A stretch of 14,429 nt of DNA, from positions 1 to 14,429 of the forward strand of contig FLMG01003545.1 in the NCBI GenBank assembly GCA_900088475.1, given 5' to 3'. This document shows, piece after piece, positions 1 through 9,600 of the stretch (position 1 is its first letter; the number at the start of each line of letters is the position of its first letter). The stretch comes from Hyphochytrium catenoides (lineage: Eukaryota > Sar > Hyphochytriomycetes > Hyphochytriales > Hyphochytriaceae). A model generated the notes under the pieces. It worked only from the letters and a program-made list of their open reading frames with translations. It did no database searches and was not told the DNA's origin. A program made the translations under genes and the position numbers.

Positions 1-20
1 AGAGAGAGAGAGAGAGAGAG
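1..20. repeat. (AG)n dinucleotide repeat at window edge
   Basis: Ten AG units, continued by imperfect GA-rich sequence; it extends past the left edge. Confidence 0.9.
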
Positions 21-363
21 AAGAGAGACAGATCCCAGAGGAAGGAGAGAAGGCCAGGAAAATAGCCCGTTAGTGGACAACCTGTTGAACACGGGTTGTG
101 TCGCAAAGGACCCTCGACATTAAGGCAGACTTCTAGCTCTTCTCTTTCCTCTCTCTCCCTCTCCTGGCTTGCTCTCTGTCCGCTTCTCTCTCTTCCTGGT
201 CTGGGTAATCTCTCCGTCCGCTCTCTCTCTCTCTCTCTCCTTCTTTTCTCAGTTCTTTGAACGTGTGAGGAAGCTGATATCATGGCGCTCCTCACGCTTA
301 CCGCATCCATAAATCATATCTTCATCCCAAGTAGTCGTTGTCTTTCAGCAAAGGAGCATGAAA

Positions 364-407
<44 letters not shown>

Positions 408-1342
408 CAGAGGGGAGAGATTGTCAGAGAGAAAGACAAAGAAAGAGACGGTGGAAGAGAAGGAAGAAGTTAGTGCGGAGGGGGTAGAGACAGGGAAGAT
501 AGGTCTTAAGAAGAAAGCATCGCGAGAGCGAGACATCGTGTCTGTACAAGGGAAGGATTGAGTATGTAAACGAATCTGCATAGCGAACACGGCCGGCAGA
601 GAGAAAAGAGAAAGAGAGGAGAGACACAGAGAGAAAGAGAAGAGAGGGAGCGAGAGAGGAGAGAGGGAGAGAGAGAGGAGAGAGAGATAGAGAGGTGGGG
701 GGCGGGGGGAAGAGAGAGAGAGACGGGCGAAGAGAGAGAGAGAGGGAGAGAGAGAGGAAGAGAGAGAGAGGGACCGAGAGATGAAGACAGAGAAAGAGAG
801 AGACCGAGAGACGAACACAGAGAAAGAGAGAGAAAGATGACCACCAAGTAACAAACTCCATAGATAGAAGAGAAGCTCTCACAGGAAAGCCGCCGTAGGA
901 TCCTCCGATCATGAAGGGCTGAGCCTCCGGCAGCAGCGCCATCTGTCTCATGGAAACACAGCGGCCGTGACCGGAGCAGTCGTTGGGACATCTCACTTGG
1001 AAGAGCAGGGAGAAGACAGAAAAAAGAAAGAGAGAGAGAATGAGGAGACTGGTGTGTGAAAAAGAGAGGAAGACTGGAGAGAACAGCTAGGAATTGCATC
1101 ATGCAGAACTTTAACAAACAAGACAGGGACAGAAAAACGGAGAGAAAAGGGAAAGGAAACTCTGGGGGAAGAAGAGGCAAAGAGAGGGACAGAGGAAGAA
1201 GACAGAGAAAGAGAAAGAGAGAAAAGGGAAGGGAAGGAGAAAGAGAGAGAGAAAAAGGAAGGGAGAGAAGGAGAGAGAGAGAGGCACAGGGAAAGAAAGA
1301 GAGAGAGAGAGAAAGAGAAAGAAAGAGAGAGAGAGAGGGAGG

Positions 1343-1389
<47 letters not shown>

Positions 1390-2114
1390 GACAAAAGCGA
1401 GAGAGAGCGATTGATGCTTACTTCTCTGACAGGCTTTCCCTGTGTACCCTGGGTCGCAGATGCATTTGCCGGTGGTTCGATCGCAGGTTCCTCTGTTAGA
1501 GCACTCAGCCAAGCCGTGAGCCGTCTCGTGATTCAAAGGAATGTCAGCCCAAGCCTTCCCAGCAGGGCACGTCCCTAGGGAATAAAGGAAATGAGAGAGG
1601 AGGGAGATGGAGAGGGCATCAGAGAGAGAGGAAAGAGAAAGAGTAAGGCCAGAAGTGAGAGATATAAGAGATCTGAGAGAGGATAGAGAGAAACCCAGAG
1701 ATATGGGAGAGAGAGAGGAGAGAAAGGAGGAGGGAGAGAAAGGAGAGAGAAAGAGACAGAGAAAAACAGAGGGAGAGGGACTGAAAGAGAGAGAGAGAGA
1801 GAGGATATCGAGGAACAAGGGTGGATTTACATGTAAAAGAAAAGAATACAGAACGTAGAGAGGCAGGGGCGTGGAGTAGGAGGGGAGAGACCACCAGCCA
1901 GAATGAACCAGAAGAGAAGACGAGGAGAAGAGACTCTGTGGGAGGAGGAACATAGTTGGAATGTTGATAATGAAAGAGAAAGTCCCCCGAGCTCTAGCCT
2001 CCTAAGACAAGACAGACCAAGAGATAGAGAAAAGAAAGAGAGGCCTTCTGAAGAAGAAAGAAAAAAAAGAGAGAGAGAGAGAGAAAAAGAGAGAGGAGAG
2101 AGAGAAAGAGAGAG

Positions 2115-2149
<35 letters not shown>

Positions 2150-2379
2150 AGAGAGATCTTACTTGCTGAGCAGTCTGCTGCTCTGTATAATGTAATATCA
2201 CTGTCTGCGCCCCAGCCTTCAAAGCACTCGCATCGGTTGATGGTCGGTACACAGCGCCCGTGCCCGTTGCAGTTGTTCAGAGGCACGCAATATCCATAGA
2301 GAAGAGGTGCAGAAGCTGTCACCCAGGACGGAAAAGACAGAAAAAGAAAGAAGAAAAGAGAGAGAAGAAGACGGCCCAT
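1..2379 (-). CDS. Secreted EGF-like repeat protein, 3' end beyond the window
   Basis: I splice five exons: 2379-2163, 1574-1422, 995-883, 341-302 and 129-<1. The first four junctions use GT/AG sites and keep phase (1, 1, 0, 1). The start at 2379 gives a signal-peptide-like N-terminus: Arg3, then a Leu/Phe-rich core, then an Ala-Ser-Ala cleavage-type motif near residue 24. Cys-rich modules follow: NCNGHGRC...CECFEGWG, then AECSNRGTCDRTTGKCICDP (second exon), then RCPNDCSGHGRC (third), then TWDEDMIYGC (fourth). This order of NGHG, TCPAGKAW, CSNRGTCDR, CPNDCSGHG and YGC is typical of a large stramenopile family of extracellular or surface proteins; its molecular role is unknown. The fifth exon is the weakest: it restores a YGCVC reading but then leaves the family pattern. 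An alternative is that 2379 lies inside an intron ending at a TGACAG acceptor near 2325, with an unseen upstream first exon. Confidence 0.75.
121..250. repeat. CT-rich tract on the plus strand
   Basis: Pyrimidine-rich on the plus strand, including a pure (CT)n run at 221-239. It lies in the last proposed intron of the EGF-like gene (301-130) and is opposite in polarity to the other introns of that gene. Confidence 0.8.
366..399. repeat. (GA)n microsatellite
   Basis: A pure 34-nt GA run inside the intron at 882-342 of the EGF-like gene. The rest of that intron, 596-840, is imperfect GA-rich sequence. Confidence 0.9.
1347..1386. repeat. (GA)n microsatellite
   Basis: A pure 40-nt GA run next to the donor of the second EGF exon, embedded in a 300-nt purine-rich stretch filling the intron 1421-996. 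Confidence 0.9.
2118..2146. repeat. (GA)n microsatellite
   Basis: A pure 29-nt GA run just inside the first intron (2162-1575) of the EGF-like gene. On the sense strand this reads CT within about 45 nt of the donor. Confidence 0.9.
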
Positions 2380-2864
2380 TGGTTTATAGGAGAGAGAAAG
2401 GCAGAGCGAACCCTGCGTGGGAGAGAGAGAGAGAGAGAAAGGTTTCCGATGGGAGATCTTGCGCCTTAAAGGATAAGCGGAGAGAGAAAGAAAGATGAGA
2501 CAAATTGCTCGACCTGCTTCAGATGATGGAGCAGGAGAGAGGAGAGGTCAACAACCTTCCGCTGAGAAGAAATAAGCTGGGATGAGGTGGTTGCAGATCC
2601 TCAATGCCAAGAGATAGGGAAGGAATGGAGAGGTGGGAGAGAAGAAAGCCGGAGCGAGGCTAAATGAAGATTCGCTGAGATAAAAAAGAGAGGAAGGACC
2701 CGATATCGGCAAGAAGGATACTTTAGACCAATGAGGAGTGGAGAAAGGTACAAGAGAACATAGCTTTGAAGGCTCGTTAGCTCTAGCCTGCCAGAGTGAA
2801 GAGAGAAGAGAGAGACTAGAAACACCGGGAAGCGAAGAAAGGAAGACAGGGAAGGGTATGTTAT

Positions 2865-2921
<57 letters not shown>

Positions 2922-3693
2922 AGAGAAGGAGAGAGAGAGATAAAGGGAAAGAGAGAGAGAGAGAAACAGAGAGGAGAGAGAATGACAGAGACAGAGAAGA
3001 AGTAGACGAAGAGAGGAGAGACATCTTGAACATCTTCTGTGACGCTTCATCTGCATCTAGTAATAGTTACCAAGCATCAGAACATATATCTATGTACAAT
3101 CCTCCGTAGTAATACCTATATAACATTGATTTCTCGTGTACTGTTTTACAGTTATCACTCTATCAGGGAGAAGAGAGAGAGATTGAAAGAGGAGGAAACG
3201 AGAGAGAGAAAGAGAGAAGCAAGAAACAGAGAGAGACAAGGAAGAGAGAAGAATAGTTCTCCGAGAGAAGGTAAGACAGAGCGGAAGAAGGAGGAACCCG
3301 AGAGACGCAGAAGGATCTGCGCTCAGCGTGAAAGAGAACATGGAATAGCGGGGCAACCCGAACCCCTAGACCTCAGGCCAGGTCGTCGTACTCATCGAAG
3401 CAAGACCTCGTTAGAAGTTGGTGAGTGCCCTAAGCTGAGGATCATCATAAAAGCATGGGCAACGACTATAAGTACAGCTCTTTAGGTTCAAAGCAGGCTA
3501 GGCAGTCTGTATGTCTAACGCCCCTGCCCTTGGGGAGTAAGGAGTAGCATCAATGACGTCTGGATCCACCTCTTGCTCTCTCTCCTTTCCGTCTCTCTCT
3601 CTTTCTCCTCATAGGGCTACTCGTTTCTCTCCTTCTTAGTTCTAGGATTCCGCGACTTTCTTTTATCTGAACTTCCATCCGGATTAGTCCTTC
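2380..3693. other. Intergenic region, purine-rich, no convincing gene
   Basis: This lies between the start of the EGF-like gene and the stop of the channel gene, both on the minus strand, so it should hold the channel gene's 3' UTR and the EGF gene's promoter and 5' UTR. Most of 2380-3030 and 3160-3300 is imperfect GA repeat on the plus strand. Around 3050-3150 and 3340-3550 the sequence is more complex. A CT-rich patch on the plus strand covers about 3571-3610. Open frames here are Arg/Glu-rich (plus) or Ser/Leu-rich (minus) readings of the repeat. One short minus-strand terminal-exon-like segment, 3429-3373, is listed among the findings. Confidence 0.6.
2871..2916. repeat. (GA)n microsatellite, longest in the window
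   Basis: A pure 46-nt GA run (23 units) in the intergenic region upstream of the EGF-like gene, with further imperfect GA repeats to about 3015. Confidence 0.9.
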
Positions 3694-6600
3694 CTACTCC
3701 GCTTTGTGCGATGAGGTCTCCTCTGTCTCTTTCCCTTCCATCACTGTCTCAATTCGCTTATTGGGATGGGCCGATGGAGAGTCAGAAGAGAATGTTCCTC
3801 TTCTTAAAAAGACATCCGCAGCGTGTCTTGCTCCCATAGCTGCATCCACAGTGCGACCAAGGGTCTTGTCTTCTCTACTGCCACCACTGAATAGCCTTAG
3901 GATGTGTGTGGTATCGGTGCGGAAGAGAGAGAGAGAGAGAGAGAGTGAGAGAGAGAGCGTGTGTATGTGTCAGCGGTATCACATGGCAGATGGGAGAAAG
4001 GTTCACGCTACATTGAAGCAAGAAAAGACCAAAGCAATCAAATGTATTGCTCTAACCTCGTTGATTTCCCCAGTCCAGAGCTCATGCGGCGGTAAGAGTC
4101 TCTCTCCTCTCTCCTTTGGAACTTGAAGCCCGCATAGAGAATCAGTTTGACTGTCTCAGTAGCGGTCGATCTTCCCAGACACACACCAGGGATCCAAGCG
4201 ATAACAGCGCGATTAGATAGTTGCACAGTGGACAAACATGCACATATTAACAAGGAAAAGCGAAAAGCGAGAAAGAACAAGAGCTTCTGGTGAGAGATAG
4301 TGAGAGCTTTGACAGGAGCCAATGACACCCCTGAGGCAGACTATTTCAATGAGACCAGCCAAGCGATTTCAGGCGTAAGCAAGTTAGAAGAAGGACAATG
4401 ACGTCATGTCAAATGAAGGACGGGCAGGGCATGAAAGCGACAAAAAGCATATCTCTCAGACTCTCTCTCTTCATTGTCACCATGTACCTGTTCATGGTCT
4501 GTTCGGTTGGTGGTAGGAAAGAGTAAGGGACGAGGTAGTTATGCAGCTTCTTCTCATCATCTTGGGTTGGCCCGTACTTCCAGCCTTGCTCCATGCGTTT
4601 GTGCGCCCAGGTCTCATGCGTATTCTGTGCTAACATTTCTACCAGTTCCCGGAGCTGAGGAGGAATGACGACGTCGTCAGTGTTGACAGGCCGAGGCGTG
4701 TACGTCCCCTCTCCCTCTACTGGCTCTCCAAAGTGCCAGATTCGACTGTCAAAGTCGTCCTCTTTCCTGAGGAAATAGCCTGACAATACGAGGCGAAGCA
4801 AGAATGAGAACGACAACGAAGTTGGTCACGTGAACAAGAAACGGAGAGAGAGAGACAAGCGGAACAGCTTTCTAAGAGAGGTTCAAGCGGGAGAAGTCAG
4901 TGAGAAAGGCCGACGGTGCAATAAATGATAAAGAAGCTAAGCAGAGACCGAACAAGCATAACAGGTTATTACGGAAGCAGCACACTCAGAAGGACTCAAA
5001 AGAGAGAGCGATAGAGAGACTGACCTAATGACTGGATGACCTTAAGCGCTTCTATGGAAGTATCTCTATCGTACTGCTTGGTCTCTTCAGTCAGCAAGTT
5101 ATAAGGTATAAGATCGGGGTGGAGCTTCCTTTCATTGTCCCTCTGGATGAAGCACATAAAGAGGAGAGAGAGAGCGGGAATGAGAAAGAGACAAAGTCAA
5201 CGATCTAGCAGTGGACAGGCGGAGGAAAGTCACCTGCCAAAACAGGTAGGCAGGCGATTGGGGAGAAAGGATGTATGCGGGAGACGCGACTTCCCTCAAT
5301 TAAATCGTGACAGGAAGCTTGAAGATGAAAGCAGCGAGAGAGAGAACAACGCAATCAAAGAGGAGAAGGCCGTGGGCGGACTACGCCCACATAAAGCTGA
5401 GGGAGAGGAGAAGAGAGAGAGAAAAATGAGAGAAAGATACTCACCTGCTTTCCAAAGCGCCAGCCCTGTGCCACCTTCCCTTGAGCCCAAACCTCATGCG
5501 CGTTTTGAGCCAAGAACTCGGAGAGAAGAATAACGTGAGGAGGCAACTTGATGTCCATTGTGTCCAAAGGCTTTGGCTTGTACTTCTCCCAGATTAGCTC
5601 TCCCTTATCCATACGAGACAGAGCATCTGGAAAGCGTTCAACCAGATAGACTGCCTCTTCTTGCACCTGCCCAGGGAAGAGAAAAGCGTAAGCTAAGAAA
5701 GAGTAGACTACTTTAGAGACGAGAGTGAGAAACGGCTTGGAGAGGAGGAAGAGAGCAACAACAGACCTTCTCTTCAAGGTTGTCAATCTTCCACTGTCTT
5801 TTGTGCGCTTTCTTCAGGATAAACATTCTAATCTCTCTTATCAGCTCATCAAAGCGGCACATATGAGACGCTCCTCCTCTATCTGCTCCATTCTCCTTGT
5901 CCGTATCCGAGAAGTGCGTCCGCAGAAGGTCTTCGATATCTGCGTCATTTAGGAGTCGTGTCCTCAGCCTTCTCCTACATGCGAAGGTCCCGCACTGAGA
6001 GAACCAAGAGACGGTCTCCCAGAAGTAGGAAGCAATGTAGTAAAAGATCCAGGCCCGAAGAGGAACGATACATTTCTCTCCGCCCATAAGCGTGGCTTCA
6101 TGATCCACTTCTACCCGGCATCTCCTGATGTGAGAACCGTCTCCTAGTCCTCGTTGACGGTGCCGGAAGCCTCTCTCCCTCTCTTCTCCTGGCCACTGCC
6201 CGCTCTGCTGATCTCCCAGCACTATAAGGCGGATTCGAAGGAGGTTCCCGTCATCTATAACTATCTCCATATTTCTCCTAAGAGAAGCGACAATACCAAC
6301 TGCCTTTTCAGAGAGAGAAAAAACGGGTAGATAGATGGAGTGGACATAGTCTTGAGAAGAGGAGGAGGCACGCAGTCTTCTGCAAGCGCTGGCAGCATCT
6401 TCCTCATCGTTATTGAAGGTGTTGTAGCTCTTCGGCCCTCTTGCTCCGTCCCCGGCCTAAAAGCATCATGTCCACGAGAAGACAAGAAGGAAGTTAGACG
6501 GGAAAGAAAAGAGAAGGGAGAGAGAGCGAGGTTGACTGAGCAAAGGGAATGAGGGGGCAGAGAGAGAGAGAGAAGGGCAAACCAGAGAAGAGAGATAAAA

Positions 6601-9600
6601 TGAACAAAAGGGCATACAGATAACATGAAACAACCACCGCCAATGTCCCAGGAAGGAAAGTGAAGGACGAGAGAAGACGACATGGCGTGGGAAGAATCTA
6701 GAATTTGGAACAAGAAAGAGGTTGCAAGAAAGAGAGTAGTAAGACGAGAGACAGAGTGGGAGAGCAGAGTGAGATTGAAGAAAGAAAAGAGAGCGAAAAG
6801 GATGAGATATAGATACCCTATTCCATACCGTTCTGTCGCCGCTGGGCGTCATAGTAACCCTTAACAAACCGGAAGTCAGAGTGTGGGCCGCGTGAATGGG
6901 ATACTTTCTCTTCTTCAAGCTTTTGATGAACGCTCCACAGAAAGCATTGCAAATAGCCACCACTCTCACCGCCGCCTTCAGTTTATGTCGTAAACGCAGC
7001 CTCTCTTCTAGCAAATAGCGCGCGTCTATGAGAAACACTTCCATCCCATCGTACAAGTCTATGGTCTGCGGAGAAAGCTTATTCTTCTCCTTCTTTCCAT
7101 TGGCTTTCTCGCCATTTTCCCCTACTTGAAGCTGCTCGGACAGCTCCCAGCCTCGGGGGACCAGCTTCACTCGAAGATCAAGGTTCTTGAGATATTCTCT
7201 CATCTGCACATAGGTTGAGTATCCATGAAAGGCACGACAAAAGGATCAAGGAAAGCGAGAGAGCAATGAGGACGCAACAACGACGTGTTAGCATGCACTG
7301 TCTCCTATAAGAAATCTGAACGCTCCAAGAACTTTCCCACTCACGATACGGAGGGCACAAAGCAAAAAGTTTCAATCTGGAAGGCAGGGAACCAAGGTCT
7401 AGGAGACTAAAACGGAGGGAAGACAATGACGAGGTGTGACGTCCACTATAGTAAGTCAACACGGTGGAAGAGAGACGGAAGAGGGAGAGAGAAATTATTA
7501 CTGCAGTGGGAGGGAGGTAAACGGTGACAGGTAGGGCAACGAGAGAAAGTGGCAGCGGCTTACCTGGGCCAACACATCATACTCTACATCCTGGCCCGTC
7601 CAGACATCTCCAGTAAGGAGGTCTCTCTCAGCGAGGCTGTCTTTCTCTCTTTGCTGAACTAGTTGCCTCTGTCGGTCATTTTCTGCCTTCTCTTCTTGAG
7701 CGAGCGAGTAGTACTCAGTGATGATCGCAATGAACATATTTGTCAATATCATGAAGACGAAGACCATGAAGGATACGAAGAAAAGAGACGAGAGACGTGG
7801 GGAGGCCTGACGGATTTTAGGATAGAATGAAGGGCCAGGTTAGCGAGCCCAGGAGAGAGAGAGCCACGGCGAGGAGAGCGAGAGCCACGGCAGGGACGAG
7901 AGACAAAGGGCCAGTGGCGGAAGGAGATGAAGGTAGTGTTAATATCTTGCGGTTGGAGTCAACGGAGAAACCTGAGACCGTTGTACAAAGGAATGTAATT
8001 TTTCTCTTAAGTTTACTGCACTCCGAGGATATCCGTGATGCAGAGCGAGACAAGGTACCGTTGAGGAGGAACATGGGGTGAAGGTACAAGTAGGAAAGCA
8101 GACACAGAGTCGGGAAGAGAGGAAGAAAGAGCGAAGTAGGGAGGTTGACGGTCATAATCTCTCTCCTTACCTCCTTCAGGTCATCATATTCAAATGCTCC
8201 CACTAACATTTGAAAACAGGATGTGAGGGCGCTGCTCAAGGAGTGATAGCCTCGGGACTGCAGTAAGTACGAAGTGCAACGTTGATGTGAGAGAGAAGTG
8301 ACGGGAAAGACTGAAAATCTAGACTTCCGCGGGAAGGAAGGCGGGGCGAGAAAGAAAGATTTTTAGCGTCTGGCCAAGAAGGTAAACTCACCTGGTGACC
8401 GAAGCTAAGGAACCCCATGACAGAGTAGCCCCAAAAGACCAAAAAGAAGATGACCAAGAAAGCGAAGACATCTGGCCAGGCTATACGTAAGGTCCGCCAG
8501 AGGAGGTTGAGTCGACTGTTCAGCCGCAAGTATCTAGGGACATGGACATAAGAGACAGGGCGAGGGAGGAGTGTATCGTAAGAATGCCTAGAATGCACAC
8601 TTCCTCGCTCTGCTACGACGCTCTGTGATGCGAATGAGCAAGAGATATACGTTAATGGGCCAAACTAGGCAGGCGCGAGATAGCAGGATAGAGTCTGAAA
8701 GAAGCAATATGTGAGAGTGGACAGATAGTCTTGACATCCATTGTCCCTTTGTCTTTGCATCCCCTCAACATCGTACTTGAAGATAATGAAGACGGAGGTA
8801 AGAGAGAGAACCGCTGCCACATTATTCAGCGTCTCTAAATGCCAAGCCAAGGGCTGCAAATCTAGGAAGCAATCTGCCGCCTTATCTTGGTCAACGGCGG
8901 CCGAAGAACAGCCTTCAGAGCTGAGGATAGATCGCAAACGATCCCACATAGCAATGCTATTGGCTGCAGTGAAGGAGGTGCAAGAAGATAAGCTTGATAA
9001 CAACAGGAACGGAAGGCAGGAGAGCCAACACGTAAGCACTCTTCTTTTGAAGGAGAGGATTCAGAGCGGGAGGCGAAGCGATATTTGGGCACTTATAACG
9101 ATGCAACTATATGACGAAAAGATCTATAGATACCGAGACCCTTAGGAGGGACAGACAGCAGACAAATATAGACGACAAAGTGCAAACCATGACAGAGAGC
9201 CTAAAGAAGGAGGATGTCTTACCCCAGTACTGAATCCAAAGGTACTCAAGGATCAGCAACAAGCCAACCTGCGCACACTCCAGGATGTTCCACAGGCTCT
9301 TTCCATAGGAGGAGACGCCGACTAAAGCTATTTCTTCCACCTCTCTGTAGGTGAAATAGAGTATGCATACAGTCAACAGCGCCGTAATCCAGTGGACATG
9401 AAGAAGGTTCCAGCCCTTTACGGCCCGCAGAAGACGCACAGTCCGTAGTCTCACAGTTTTCTCAAAGTAGTCCGTCTAGCATTCCAGGATTAGTTGTGAC
9501 GATGATTAGTTAAAGAAAATCAAGCCATTAGTAGTCAAGATAAAAATTGTTAAGGGCTTGCATCGTGAGTCGAAGGTTATGATAATGCTATGACTGCTTT

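Noticed and set aside
345-1180. Long minus-strand Ser/Leu-rich open frames
   Set aside because: They are translations of CT-repeat introns. Only short Cys-rich islands in them match a family, and these are bounded by splice sites.
1111-1953. A 280-codon minus-strand frame as a single gene
   Set aside because: Only the part at 1574-1422 is real EGF coding sequence. The rest reads through both flanking introns.
1056-2498. Plus-strand Arg/Glu-rich open frames
   Set aside because: Pure readings of GA repeats in alternating Arg-Glu codons, with no motifs and real exons on the opposite strand.
6261-6713. Alternative minus-strand frame over exon 14
   Set aside because: It ends in a stop before the conserved part of exon 14. 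The frame continuous with 6270-5767 joins the RyR exons in phase.
7817-8239. A 140-codon minus-strand frame as a separate gene
   Set aside because: Its first 25 or so residues are exon 10 of the channel. After the GTAAGG donor at 8170 it is intron.
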